A stretch of DNA of 32,695 nucleotides from Candidatus Binatia bacterium (GTDB lineage: Bacteria; Desulfobacterota; Binatia; UBA1149; JAJCZL01). The stretch is from assembly GCA_028278325.1 (NCBI GenBank), contig JANQEO010000140.1, forward strand, positions 1-32,695, read 5' to 3'. The notes beneath the pieces are model-generated. The model saw only the letters and a program-made list of their open reading frames with translations, did no database searches and was not told where the DNA came from. The translations under genes were made by a program, and so were the position numbers. Each line of letters starts with the position of its first letter. Position 1 is the stretch's first letter. Positions 7,504-16,578 of this stretch are shown one piece after another.

Positions 7504-10296
7504 ATGAGTTCCCAGGTCGCCCGCACGTTGTCTTTTGTCCTGGCTCTGCTCGCCTGGACCGCGTCGACTCCCGGGCAGTGCACCCGTCCCGAGTTCGTCG
7601 GCGCTACCAGCTTCCCCACGGGCGTTCAGGGTGCAGGGCGCCTTGCGATCGCCGACTTCGACCTCGACGGAACGCTGGACGCGGCCACTTCCGGTTTCGA
7701 TGACGTGTCGATCTCGGTCATGCTGGGCATGGGGGGTGGCGCTTTTGGTGCGCCCGTCAGCTTCGGTGTCGCTAGCGGTCCGCTCCACGTCGTCGTGGGC
7801 TACTTCAACGCCGACGCTGTCCCGGATCTTGCAGCGGCATGCTTCCACGCCAACCAGGTGTCGGTGTTGCTTGGCGATGGGCAGGGCTCGTTCGCCCCTC
7901 ACGCACAGTTCTCGGTGAGCTTCGGACCCCGCAACCTCGCCGTCGGCGATTTCAACTCCGACGGCGCCACGGACATCGCAGCGGCGTGCTCACAAGGGGG
8001 CTCGTCTGCGGTCTCGATCCTGCTGGGCGACGGCCTGGGCTCGTTCGGGCCTTCCACCAACCTCCCCCTCGGCGCAGATGCGTGGGCGATCGTTGCGCGC
8101 GACTTCGACATGAATGGGGACCTCGACCTCGCAGTGACGAACTTCGGGCCCGACACCGTTTCAATACTCATCGGTGATGGTCTCGGTGGGTTTTCCACTC
8201 CGACCACCTTTCCTACCGGTGTGAATCCCCAGGCGTTGATCTCGGCAGACCTCGATCAGAACGGGACCACGGACCTCGTCACGGCGAATCAAGGTGCTTC
8301 CCTGACACTCATGTTGGGGGACGGGGCAGGTGGGTTTGTGGTGAGCCCGGTCCCCATTCCGGGTGTGTCGCCTCAGCAACTCGCGGTGGCTGACACGAAT
8401 CTCGACACACACCCCGATCTTCTCATCGCCTGCATCAACGCAGTGTGCGTTTCCCCAGGCGACGGGATCGGTGGCTTCGGCCCGATCACGAGCTACCTCG
8501 CGGGCAGTGGTGCCATGGACGTTGCGGTGGGGGATCTCGATCTTGATGGACGCACCGACGCGGTGGCGGCGGCCGTGGGATCCGTGTCCGTGTTCCTGGG
8601 CGAGCCAGCGGGCGGTTTCTTGACGGCCGAGCGCTTCACGACCGGTGACAACCCACAGTCGGTCGCGCTAGCCCACCTGAATCAGGACTCCTTCCTCGAC
8701 ATGGTGGTGGCAAACCACTTCACCGACGACGTCTCCGTCCTGCTTGCCGACGGACTCGGTTCGTTCCTCTCGGCGTCGAGCTTTCCGGCGGGTGACGGCC
8801 CTCGCTCGGTGGCGGTCGCAGATCTCGACGTCGACGGTGCCCTGGACCTCCTGGTCGCAAACGAGAACTCGGACGACGTCTCGGTGCTGCGTGGGGACGG
8901 TCAAGGTGCGTTTCTCCCGGCTACTCATTTTCCTGCGGGCGATCGGCCCTACTCCGTCGCGACGGGCTACCTCGATGCGGACTCGACTGTCGACATCGCC
9001 GTCGCCAACAACGGAAGCCACGACGTCTCCATCCTTCTCGGGAATGGTGCGGGATCGTTCGGTCCCACAACGAACCTCCCCGCAGACGTGAACCCGCGGT
9101 CGGTGGCAGTCGATGACTTCGACCTCGACGGGACGACTGATCTGGTGATCGCGAACAGCTGGACGGGCGGAGTCGCCGTGCTGCTCGGCAATGGAGCAGG
9201 GGGTTTCGCACCGTTCGTCCACTATCCGGCAGCGCTCGGCCCGCAGTCGGTGGGGGTCGGAGATCTCAACGCCGACGGCTCACCCGATCTGGTCGTGGCG
9301 ACCTCTACGTCCGACGCGGTCGTCGTCTTGCTCGGGGACGGCCAGGGAGCGTTCGGCGCTCCGGCGATCTTCCCCACTGGGGACGGGGCAGGAGCGGTGT
9401 CGATCTCGGACGTCAACCTGGACGGGCTCCTCGATGTTGCAGTCGCCAATCGCGGCGATCTCGGGCACAGCGTCTCCGTCCTGCTCGGCGATGGGCAAGG
9501 GGGATTGGGTTCGGCACGCGCTTTCGCCGTCGGGCGCGCGCCGAGGTCGATTGCCGTCGGCGATCTGGATGCCGATGGCTCACCAGATCTTGCAGTCGCG
9601 TGCGCCGGTCGAGACGAGGTGTTCGTTCTCGCCAACCTCTGCCAGATCACGACGGGTCCGACGTTCACTGCCGCCTCGCCGTGCGGCCACATGCTAATGG
9701 CCACGGCAGGATTGCCTTTCAGCTTTCAGATCGGTGTCACCGCGGCCGATCCGGGCGACCTGTTGACGCTGACAGTCGCGGGTGCCCCTGCGAGCGCTCA
9801 ACACACGCCGGCGCTTCCCTTGACAGGGACCCAGGCGCTGACGACGACCTATCAGTGGACACCAGGTTTGTCCGAGTTGGGAACACACAGCATTGTCTAC
9901 ACGTGTGCCGACCAGACCGGAAGGTCTGCCACCTGCACGGTCACGCTCGTGGTGACCGAGTGCTACCTCGCATTCGGGACGAGCCAGGCGTCGATTCCAC
10001 TGGGAAACGGCGACACGCTCCTCACCTCGATGGACGTTCTCTTCCCGGCCTCCCTCAACCCGCCTCCGACGTTCGCGATCCCTTCCGATCCGAACCTGCT
10101 GGGTGTCGTCCTCTATGCACAGGCCGGGATGATCAACCTGGGCGCGACTGATCCGATCCTGCTCACGGACGGCCTCGCCATCACGTTGGGCTCCACTACC
10201 ACCCCCTATGGGAACGGGGGATCAGGTCTCTCTCTAATCGTTCCAACCCTTCCGCTACTCGGATCCACGGCCACCTTCCGCGTGGTCATCCCGTAG
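7504..10296 (+). CDS. secreted 14-repeat FG-GAP/VCBS protein
   Basis: About 930 residues. I chose ATG 7504 (MSSQVARTLSFVLALLAWTA, signal peptide ending STPGQ) over the upstream open frame because it places the signal sequence at the N-terminus. From about residue 40 to 705 there are 14 consecutive repeats of 46-51 residues. Each carries a Ca2+-type loop (ADFDLDGTLD, GDFNSDGATD, RDFDMNGDLD, GDLDADGSPD and so on) followed by VSVLLGDGxGxF. Fourteen blades suggest two seven-bladed beta-propellers. A domain with ASPCGHMLMATAGLPFSFQIGV (about 715-805, Ig/cadherin-like) follows, then a planctomycete-style tail with IPSDPNLLGVVLYAQA. It is the last gene of the run starting at 3714 and is followed at once by a hairpin. 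Likely extracellular binding or adhesion. Confidence 0.88.
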   Translation: MSSQVARTLSFVLALLAWTASTPGQCTRPEFVGATSFPTGVQGAGRLAIADFDLDGTLDAATSGFDDVSISVMLGMGGGAFGAPVSFGVASGPLHVVVGYFNADAVPDLAAACFHANQVSVLLGDGQGSFAPHAQFSVSFGPRNLAVGDFNSDGATDIAAACSQGGSSAVSILLGDGLGSFGPSTNLPLGADAWAIVARDFDMNGDLDLAVTNFGPDTVSILIGDGLGGFSTPTTFPTGVNPQALISADLDQNGTTDLVTANQGASLTLMLGDGAGGFVVSPVPIPGVSPQQLAVADTNLDTHPDLLIACINAVCVSPGDGIGGFGPITSYLAGSGAMDVAVGDLDLDGRTDAVAAAVGSVSVFLGEPAGGFLTAERFTTGDNPQSVALAHLNQDSFLDMVVANHFTDDVSVLLADGLGSFLSASSFPAGDGPRSVAVADLDVDGALDLLVANENSDDVSVLRGDGQGAFLPATHFPAGDRPYSVATGYLDADSTVDIAVANNGSHDVSILLGNGAGSFGPTTNLPADVNPRSVAVDDFDLDGTTDLVIANSWTGGVAVLLGNGAGGFAPFVHYPAALGPQSVGVGDLNADGSPDLVVATSTSDAVVVLLGDGQGAFGAPAIFPTGDGAGAVSISDVNLDGLLDVAVANRGDLGHSVSVLLGDGQGGLGSARAFAVGRAPRSIAVGDLDADGSPDLAVACAGRDEVFVLANLCQITTGPTFTAASPCGHMLMATAGLPFSFQIGVTAADPGDLLTLTVAGAPASAQHTPALPLTGTQALTTTYQWTPGLSELGTHSIVYTCADQTGRSATCTVTLVVTECYLAFGTSQASIPLGNGDTLLTSMDVLFPASLNPPPTFAIPSDPNLLGVVLYAQAGMINLGATDPILLTDGLAITLGSTTTPYGNGGSGLSLIVPTLPLLGSTATFRVVIP

Positions 10297-10314
10297 CGCT
10301 GCAGGTGTGCAGCG
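10297..10314 (+). terminator. hairpin directly after the FG-GAP gene
   Basis: CGCTGCA (10297-10303), loop GGTG, TGCAGCG (10308-10314) form a perfect 7-bp stem starting at the base after the stop codon. A short AGTCTT follows; the U-run is weak, so termination may be partial. Confidence 0.5.
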
Positions 10315-10346
10315 AGTCTTGAGACACGCGCAGGCTGCGGCCTTCT

Positions 10347-10373
10347 TGATGGCGTCGTAACGTCATGATGGCG
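10347..10373 (+). repeat. 27-bp dispersed repeat, copy 1 (TGATGGCG-N11-TGATGGCG)
   Basis: This 27-base stretch is identical to 22795-22821 and is itself a pair of TGATGGCG units 19 bases apart. Similarity extends outward over about 75 bases (CGCGCAGGCT upstream, CTGTTCTCCG/CTGTGCTTCCCG downstream). It lies upstream of the LamG-TIG gene at 10516. Possible regulator-binding site or remnant of a duplicated 5' region. Confidence 0.7.
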
Positions 10374-10435
10374 AGCTGTTCTCCGTTGTCGGGACGCACA
10401 AGGGTGGACCGAGGCGGTAGCGCGGTGGAAGGCTG

Positions 10436-10441
10436 TATACT
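10436..10441 (+). promoter_or_regulatory. possible -10 element TATACT for the 10516 gene
   Basis: TATACT is a good -10 match 75 bases before the chosen start, but no convincing -35 lies 16-18 bases upstream. The hairpin after 10296 suggests the 10516 gene has its own promoter. Confidence 0.3.
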
Positions 10442-10515
10442 CAATAGTCGATCAGTGTTGTCACGGCGCGACATCGGAGGTGGGAGTGTCTGGCCCTTTC
10501 AGCGAGGAAAGACGA

Positions 10516-12351
10516 ATGTTGCCAATCATCCGGATCGGTGTCGCTGCAACGTTGATGTTCGGCCTGACCTCGGCGTCCGCCGAAGGACAACCGCAGATGT
10601 TCACGACGACCTCGACAACGAGCGACGTATCGGTGCCCCACCACAGCGACCTCGTCCCGACGACGGGCATCACGGTCGAGGCATGGGTCTACCATGACAC
10701 CACCGGTCCGGGCGGAACCAACCGACCGACGATCTGCCGCAAGAATCCGGGCCAGGAGTCATACATTCTGCGGGCCGACGGTTACGGCCCGGGTCCCGCC
10801 CAATGGATCCTGCGGACGCAGAACTCGGGGCTGTCGATTCTCGACACGACGATCCCAATGCCCGTCAACACGTGGGTGCATCTCGCCGCCACCTACGACA
10901 ACTCGGTCGCTCGCGCGTTCTTCGACGGAGTTGAGGTCTTGAACTACCCGGTGAATGGCGGCCCCCTTCTCAATACGGGCAGCGCCCTGAAGATCGGTCG
11001 CGGCAATGCCGGCAACGAGGTGTGGAATGGTTCATTCGATGAACTCCGGATCTGGGCCTACCCACGAACGGCGTCCGAGATCATGTCGACCATGCAGTTC
11101 GAGTTGGACAATGCACCTGGACTCGTCGCCGCATGGCACTTCAACGGGAACTTCCAGGACAACACGGGGGGTCATCACGCAACGCCGCAAGGTGGTGTCG
11201 CTCTCCTGCCAGCGACCAGTCCGTTGCTGTCGCACTACCTGGTGGCACCCTCGCTCGCGCCGATCGGTTCCGCGCTTCAGTACACGCTGTGGGTCGCGAC
11301 TCCGATGGCGCCTTATGTCTTCGACATCTCTGGCTCCGGTTCATCTCCTGGGATCCCGGTGCCCGGAGTCGGGACCATTCCGCTCAACCGTCCGCTTCTC
11401 AACAGTGATTACGGGGCTTTCCTGCCACCGGGGATGATCCAGGGTTTCGTGGGACTCAGTCCAATGGTCGGCCCCGCCACGCCGATCTTCAACTTGCCAC
11501 CGGACCCGTCACTCGTCGGCATGCAGCTCACCTCGAGTTTCATTCTGCTCGATGCCACGGCACCACTGGGAATCGGCTTCATCGGAAACGGCGCGACGTC
11601 GACGGTGACGAGCTTCGGTCCGACCATCGCTTCTATTGCGCCCTCGACATCCCCGCAGTCGGGCAACTGGCCGGTGACCATCACGGGAGCCGCGTTCCAG
11701 ACCGGCGCGCAGGTAACGATTGGCGGTGTCGGCGCATCGAATGTGGTCGTGGTCGATCCGCAGACGATCACGTGCACGACGCCGCCCGGGTCACTCGGTC
11801 CCGCCGACGTCACGGTGACGAACCCGGATACTCTGAGTGACACGCTTCCCGGCGGCCTGACGTACGTGCAGGACCTTGTGCTTCTCAGTGTTTCGCCACT
11901 CGGCGCCCCGGCGGGCGCCGTCATTACGATCACCGGCTCGGGCTTTCAGCCAGGCCTCGGCCTTTCCGTCGCCGGGATGGCCGTGACGCCTCTCTCGGTC
12001 ACTGGAATGGCCGTGACCTATTCGAATCCCAGCGGCGTTCCGTGCGGAGCACAAGCGACGGTGACGAACCCGGCCGGCCAGATGGCATCGATTTCGGTCA
12101 ACCCGACACCGTCGATCGCGCAGGTAGTTCCCTCCAGCGGACCGGCTGCGGGCGGTGGCACTTTCTTCCTTCTCGGCATCAACCTGCTTCCAGGGAGCAC
12201 GGTTACCGTAGGCGGAGTGCCGGCAACCGCGACTGTCGGTAGCCCGGGTGTGATCATCGTCACAGCTCCGCCGGGTTCCCCCGGAGTCGCATCGGTGGTC
12301 GTCACAACACCTGCGGGTTGCACAGCGACGGCGAGCTACACCTACCAGTAG
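10516..12351 (+). CDS. secreted LamG-like + three TIG/IPT domain protein C
   Basis: 611 residues from ATG 10516. The upstream in-frame GTG at 10480 is rejected because GCGAGGAAAG sits just before the ATG and the signal peptide (MLPIIRIGVAATLMFGLTSASAEGQ) begins there. LamG-like domain at about 25-235 (GITVEAWVYHD, WVHLAATYDNSVARAFFDG, GSFDELRIWAYPRTASEI), linker module (APIGSALQYTL, PYVFDISGSGSSPG, PDPSLVGMQLTSSFILLD) to about 368, then three TIG domains ending TASYTYQ. It is a close relative of the 3714 and 5631 proteins and keeps the third TIG intact where 5631 is broken. Extracellular; the partner is unknown. The three copies share many short identical DNA blocks in their TIG regions, which could serve for recombination. 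Confidence 0.88.
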   Translation: MLPIIRIGVAATLMFGLTSASAEGQPQMFTTTSTTSDVSVPHHSDLVPTTGITVEAWVYHDTTGPGGTNRPTICRKNPGQESYILRADGYGPGPAQWILRTQNSGLSILDTTIPMPVNTWVHLAATYDNSVARAFFDGVEVLNYPVNGGPLLNTGSALKIGRGNAGNEVWNGSFDELRIWAYPRTASEIMSTMQFELDNAPGLVAAWHFNGNFQDNTGGHHATPQGGVALLPATSPLLSHYLVAPSLAPIGSALQYTLWVATPMAPYVFDISGSGSSPGIPVPGVGTIPLNRPLLNSDYGAFLPPGMIQGFVGLSPMVGPATPIFNLPPDPSLVGMQLTSSFILLDATAPLGIGFIGNGATSTVTSFGPTIASIAPSTSPQSGNWPVTITGAAFQTGAQVTIGGVGASNVVVVDPQTITCTTPPGSLGPADVTVTNPDTLSDTLPGGLTYVQDLVLLSVSPLGAPAGAVITITGSGFQPGLGLSVAGMAVTPLSVTGMAVTYSNPSGVPCGAQATVTNPAGQMASISVNPTPSIAQVVPSSGPAAGGGTFFLLGINLLPGSTVTVGGVPATATVGSPGVIIVTAPPGSPGVASVVVTTPAGCTATASYTYQ

Positions 12352-12905
12352 CGGCACGTTCACCCGCGCGGGTGTGCGGGGCCTCGCCCAACCTGCAATG
12401 ACGGCAAGTGCTGCAGGAACTCCTCGCCCTCACGATGCGGGTCGAGAGCGGCCAGGCGGCGTTCGAATCTGCGATTCATCTTGAGTCGTCACCCTGAACG
12501 CCATACGACAGATTCCGGGTTCAGACGAACGACCTATCGCCCGCGGTCCTCGCAAACGTGCCACTCAGCTCCGCCCTCCACGACGAGGTGACGAAACTGA
12601 GCGGCATCAGCCTTTCCTCGCGGTCGCTGCCAGGGCCGGACCAAGGCCAACCGACTCCGGGGCTCGCGCGACTGGAATGAGAGACGGTTGAAGCGGCAAG
12701 ATCGTTCCTAGTTTCTTGCGACCGAGATGCAACGGAAGCGGACAGTTTCCTCTATCCACTTGACGTACCCCGGGCTCGAAGCGCAGGCTGGATGATGTGC
12801 TGAGCTGTCCCCTCGGCTTGGCAGTCGAGCGAGAGAAACTCGCCCAGAGCTATTCCCCCGCCAGCCTTCGCCGTTCATCCCTTCCCCCAACAGGGAGACC
12901 CACTC
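12352..12905. other. 554-bp intergenic region, no gene seen
   Basis: A 14-base palindrome CACCCGCGCGGGTG (12361-12374) just after the 12351 stop may be a terminator stem, though no T-run follows. TTGACG occurs at about 12764 but without a -10 at the usual distance. No open frame here has a credible start or protein-like composition. GGGAGA at about 12894-12899 is the ribosome site of the next gene. Confidence 0.45.
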
Positions 12906-14522
12906 ATGCGTTGGTCATCCGCTGTCCTTGTCGCTCTACTCCTGGCCGTAGCCTGTCCGGCCCAACAGGGCTCCCTGACCACTTCCTTTGCCGGTGGCAA
13001 CGGTTGCTCTGGCAACCTCTTCGATGTCGTTGCGACTGTGGATGTCACCGTCTGCTCGTTCGACGTCCACGTCGATCCTGTGCCCGTATCCTTCAACGTC
13101 TACGCGGTGACGGGTGGTGGCTCCTGGAATCAGCCCGGTGTGGTGAGCACGCCCGCGGCCTGGACTCTGCTCGCCACAGTCGCAGTTACGGGTGCCGGCG
13201 TGGGAACCCCGACTCCGCTCAACCTTAACCTCGGCTACCAGATCCCCGCCGGGGTCACCCAGGGCTTTGCCATCGAACTGGTGAACACCGGCCCGGTCGT
13301 GTGGTACACGAACGGCGGCAGCTACGGGAACCCACTGGTCAACAACGCGGACATCGCGATCCTCGAAGGTGGCGGGCTCTGCAATACGACGACCGGCCAG
13401 TTCACGCCCAACGCGCCCCGCAACTGGAACGGAACCATCTACTACGAGCTCGGACTGAACCCGACCTGCGTCGGTGGTCCGGCGATTCCGTATCAGACGA
13501 ACAACAGCGTCTCGTCCCTCGACGTGAACGGTGTCATCGGCACGGCGTTCACGAGCGCCGCCTCGAACGCCTGTGTCGGCGAGATCGTGAACATGAACTC
13601 GTCGGGCACGGGCAACTATGAGATCGGTGTTGCGTTCGCCCCGACCGTTGCGGGTGGGATCGGTACGACGGCCGGCGCTCAGGTTGTCAACCTGAACATC
13701 GGCGACCCGTCATTCTTCTTCCTGAACGGCGGGTCCATCGGGTTGCTCATCCCTCACCCCGGGACGTTCGCGATGCCGCTCACGACTCCGAACGTCCTCA
13801 CCGCAAGCGGCCAGCAAATGGTCACCGACGCGGGACACCCGGACGGGTTCCAGTTGTCCCAGGCTCCGGAGCTCACCGTCACGGTGGGCAGCGGCAGCAC
13901 GCCCGTGACCCTGCAGGACGACAACTTCGTCCAGATGATGCTGCCCGGCCCGCCCCTGTGCGGGACCACCGTCGATTTCTACGGCACCACCTACACGGAC
14001 TTCTTCGTGGAGTCGAACGGTGGCGTCACGTTCCAGATGGGCTCCGGGGACTTCACGGCCACCGCGAGTGAGTGGCAGAGCCAGATGCCACGTCTCGGGA
14101 TTTCGGCCGACCTTGAGCCGAACAACTATGGCACGGTCACCGTGACCAACAACGGAGCCGCCGGCATCGGCAACTGGATCACCGTCGCCTACTCCAACGT
14201 CACGGAGTGGGGCACCGCCGGAATGGGGGTGACCAGCTTCAACGTCGAGCTGCACGGCCCGAACGGTCATGAGATCGGCGGGTTCATGACGGACGGCACC
14301 TGGGGCGCCACTCCGGTCGTCGGCGGCATCACGCTCGGTGCTGGCGGAACGCACCCGATGCTGGTCAGCTTCGACGTCCTGTTCGGGATGGGCCTCCAGG
14401 CCAACGCCAACACGACCGACAGCGTGATCGACGAGAACACGGCCGGCATGCTGGCCAACACCAATGGCTGGACGTCGGTCCAGTTCCCGTCCTTCGACGG
14501 CTCCGCCTACCTCGTTCAATAG
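12906..14522 (+). CDS. secreted protein with shared planctomycete module and nidogen-like domain
   Basis: 538 residues, signal peptide MRWSSAVLVALLLAVACPAQ. The N-terminal part (about 21-195) has GGNGCSGNLFDV and strands typical of a beta-sandwich. A module at about 200-350 starts IPYQTNNSVSSLDVNG and ends DAGHPDGFQLSQAPELTV, shared in outline with genes at 1895(-), 22047 and 31565. The C-terminal 185 residues are nidogen-like: GTTYTDFFVESNGGVTFQMG, SGDFTATASEWQSQMPRLG, and WITVAYSNVTEWG. They match the C-terminal half of the 1895(-) protein. It ends SAYLVQ, a short hydrophobic-Q ending like several neighbours. Likely exported; function unknown. A strong hairpin follows at 14538-14567. Confidence 0.85.
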   Translation: MRWSSAVLVALLLAVACPAQQGSLTTSFAGGNGCSGNLFDVVATVDVTVCSFDVHVDPVPVSFNVYAVTGGGSWNQPGVVSTPAAWTLLATVAVTGAGVGTPTPLNLNLGYQIPAGVTQGFAIELVNTGPVVWYTNGGSYGNPLVNNADIAILEGGGLCNTTTGQFTPNAPRNWNGTIYYELGLNPTCVGGPAIPYQTNNSVSSLDVNGVIGTAFTSAASNACVGEIVNMNSSGTGNYEIGVAFAPTVAGGIGTTAGAQVVNLNIGDPSFFFLNGGSIGLLIPHPGTFAMPLTTPNVLTASGQQMVTDAGHPDGFQLSQAPELTVTVGSGSTPVTLQDDNFVQMMLPGPPLCGTTVDFYGTTYTDFFVESNGGVTFQMGSGDFTATASEWQSQMPRLGISADLEPNNYGTVTVTNNGAAGIGNWITVAYSNVTEWGTAGMGVTSFNVELHGPNGHEIGGFMTDGTWGATPVVGGITLGAGGTHPMLVSFDVLFGMGLQANANTTDSVIDENTAGMLANTNGWTSVQFPSFDGSAYLVQ

Positions 14523-14537
14523 ACATCGATCCTCTCT

Positions 14538-14567
14538 CGGTGGCGGTCTCAGCAAGAACCGCCACCG
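14538..14567 (+). terminator. 10-bp perfect stem after the 12906 gene
   Basis: CGGTGGCGGT (14538-14547) and ACCGCCACCG (14558-14567) pair perfectly around a 10-base loop, 16 bases after the stop codon. There is no U-run. GCCACCG (14561-14567) can alternatively pair with CGGTGGC about 10 bases further on, so two mutually exclusive hairpins are possible. Confidence 0.6.
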
Positions 14568-14829
14568 GAGCGCCACGGTGGCATCCGCGCGGCAAGGGTC
14601 GGAGATTCGAGTCGCGGTTGCCACGCGGCGGCCTTGTCCGACGGAGGGCAAAGGACCTCCGTCATTCCGGGCTCAGACGTTGCTCCGCGAAGAGTGCAAC
14701 GAACCGCGGGGGGACCGGCGCCACTGACCGAGGTCATCCGTCAGCACGATCTTCCAACGTCCGGCGATACGAGGCGACTGATACGGCGCGCCTTCCGCGG
14801 AAGCGCGAATCTCGGCGCCCCGACCACAG

Positions 14830-14868
14830 AAGGCCCGACAATGCAGAGGGTTGTGTCGGGCCTTTGTG
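14830..14868 (+). terminator. intrinsic terminator, family member 1
   Basis: AAGGCCCGACA (14830-14840) pairs with TGTCGGGCCTT (14854-14864) around a 13-base loop, followed by TGTGTTT. This is the best intrinsic terminator in the window. The loop and right arm (GCAGAGGGTTGTGTCGGGCC) are nearly the same as at 19564-19594 (GCAGAGAGTTGTGTCGGGCC), so it is a repeated element. The rest of 14568-14989 shows no gene; TAGACT at 14945 may be a -10 for the next gene. Confidence 0.75.
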
Positions 14869-14989
14869 TTTGGGTGAGGGAAGGCGTGGGGTGGTCGTCG
14901 TCGGCTTGCTCGCGTACGCCGCACGGGGACGGTCCGCAAGAGCGTAGACTGGGTGATTGGTTTCACCTCGCCCCGTCGGAGGTCCCACC

Positions 14990-16147
14990 ATGCTCAGGCG
15001 TCTTGTACCCGGTCTGTTTGTCGTTGCTGCCGCGCTGCCCGCCCAGCAGGACATCATCTTCTACAAGTTCGAGGGCGGAAGTGGAGACGGAGTGGTCAAC
15101 TTCGGGGACCCGGGTCCGAGAACTGATCGCATCGGACAGCTCGAGCCGGACTCGAGCGGTATTCCCGTCAGTGCGCTCTGGGGACCTGGAAAGCACGGAG
15201 CGGGGGGGCTCGCCGCGGGGGTCTCGAATCAGTACACCGCCGGCCGCGTGAACACGGGCTGGGACGGTCGCATCGAGGACGGCGAAGATGTCACGCTGGC
15301 GTTCTTCTTCCGCGCAATCTGGCCGATCTCGACGGGAAGCGTGAACCCGATGTTCGAATGCCCTTCGAACGAACCCAGTCTGCGGCTGCAGGCGATCGGG
15401 TGGACCTCGGCTTGGGGTCAGTTGCGGATCGACTGGAACAACGCGGGCATGAACACATCGACCGTGTGGCTGCCGCAGGACGTGCTCACACCTGCATACA
15501 GCGACTGGGTTCACATCGCCATCGTGATCGACCGCACCGCCGGAAGCTCGTTCGGCATCATCCACTGGTACATCGACGGCGTCGCGCAGATCCCACTGTC
15601 GAGCAACAGCCTCTATGACATCGTCGGCTCGATCGAGCCATGGCGCGTCGGCTTCGGCGCGTTCAGGTTCGACGACGTACGACTCAGCCTCCGCGCCGTT
15701 CCCCCGGCCGAGATCATGCAATGGGCGAGCAGCGACGAGGCTGCCGATGCGCGCTTCGCCGATCCCTGTGTCCCCTACGGGCAGTTGGCGCTGCTCGACA
15801 ACGTGACAGGCACAACTCCGTTCATCGGCAACGGAGCGTACCAGTTGTCACTGTTCGCACCGTACGGCGCTCTCGCTCGCATCGTTGTCGGGTTGGATCG
15901 GACGAACCCTCAGGATCTCGGCACCCTGGTCAATCCCGCCCTGTCCGGGTGCTTGCTGCATCCAAGCCAGGACCTGCTCCTGCCGGTCGTGACGTTGCCC
16001 CCGACGGGACGCATCGACTTCCCATTCCCGGTTCCGAACGATCCTGGACTGGTCGGCCTTTGTCTGTACGCGCAGGCTGTCGGCTTGAACCCGTGGACGT
16101 CGGACTGGTTCTCCACAAACGCCTTCGCGGCAGCCTTGGGGAACTGA
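14990..16147 (+). CDS. secreted LamG/concanavalin-like protein
   Basis: 385 residues from ATG 14990, chosen over an upstream in-frame start because GGAGG (14978-14982) is correctly spaced and the signal peptide MLRRLVPGLFVVAAALPAQ begins there. The LamG-like domain covers about 20-250 (DVTLAFFFRAIWPISTGS, WVHIAIVIDRTAGSSFGIIHWYIDG, WRVGFGAFRFDDVRLSLRAVPPAEI). The C-terminal module (about 265-385) contains PNDPGLVGLCLYAQAVGLNP, the same motif found at the end of the FG-GAP protein and, weaker, in the three LamG-TIG proteins. No TIG domains follow. It is probably exported. A hairpin (16156-16172) follows the stop. Substrate unknown. Confidence 0.83.
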   Translation: MLRRLVPGLFVVAAALPAQQDIIFYKFEGGSGDGVVNFGDPGPRTDRIGQLEPDSSGIPVSALWGPGKHGAGGLAAGVSNQYTAGRVNTGWDGRIEDGEDVTLAFFFRAIWPISTGSVNPMFECPSNEPSLRLQAIGWTSAWGQLRIDWNNAGMNTSTVWLPQDVLTPAYSDWVHIAIVIDRTAGSSFGIIHWYIDGVAQIPLSSNSLYDIVGSIEPWRVGFGAFRFDDVRLSLRAVPPAEIMQWASSDEAADARFADPCVPYGQLALLDNVTGTTPFIGNGAYQLSLFAPYGALARIVVGLDRTNPQDLGTLVNPALSGCLLHPSQDLLLPVVTLPPTGRIDFPFPVPNDPGLVGLCLYAQAVGLNPWTSDWFSTNAFAAALGN

Positions 16148-16155
16148 TCTGGAGT

Positions 16156-16172
16156 GTTCGCGTCACGCGAAC
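16156..16172 (+). terminator. 7-bp hairpin after the 14990 gene
   Basis: GTTCGCG, loop TCA, CGCGAAC, 8 bases after the stop codon. No U-run, so weak or factor-dependent. Confidence 0.4.
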
Positions 16173-16196
16173 GCCCATCGGACAGCGGATGACGGA

Positions 16197-16544
16197 ATGT
16201 CCGGGCTGGTTCTGTTCTTCATGGTCGGCATCATCGTGGTCATCATTCTGGTGATCCCGGTATGGGTATTGATGAACGAACTGTTGATCCGGTGCGGAGG
16301 TGAAGTGCACCGAACCGGATGTTCGATCGTCGCTGCGATGTTGTGCCCCGGGATCATCGTCGCGTCGGTGGCGGCGGTGGTTGTAGCGAAGTGGTCATTG
16401 GAACGCCGAATAGTGTGGGGTTGGCCGTGGGATACGATCGCCGCATTCGCAGCGGCCGCCCTTCTTGCATGGCTTGCGTGGAAGGCCGCCAAGAGTGCCA
16501 CGACAACCGACAGCCCAAGTGTTCAGCTCCGGCGCGATGATTGA
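16197..16544 (+). CDS. small membrane protein, unknown
   Basis: 115 residues with three hydrophobic spans at about 3-27 (VLFFMVGIIVVIILVIPVWV), 41-63 (TGCSIVAAMLCPGIIVASVAAVVV) and 78-94 (TIAAFAAAALLAWLAW), a charged linker (AKWSLERR) and a polar tail ending VQLRRDD. The composition is that of a real inner-membrane protein and not of a frame shadow, but I recognise no family. The start ATG 16197 has only a weak purine stretch (GACAGCGG) upstream. The IS copy 2 inserted 34 bases after its stop, so the reading frame was spared. Confidence 0.55.
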   Translation: MSGLVLFFMVGIIVVIILVIPVWVLMNELLIRCGGEVHRTGCSIVAAMLCPGIIVASVAAVVVAKWSLERRIVWGWPWDTIAAFAAAALLAWLAWKAAKSATTTDSPSVQLRRDD

Positions 16545-16578
16545 CGGCCAGTTCCATCACCTCATCCACCACATCCCC

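Noticed and set aside
12764..12790. promoter TTGACG upstream of the 12906 gene
   Set aside because: No TANNNT hexamer lies 17-18 bases downstream, so the local promoter pattern is not met.
13710..14651. 313-codon open frame on the minus strand
   Set aside because: Shadow of the 12906 secreted protein; Arg/Gly/Asp-rich composition and no start signal.
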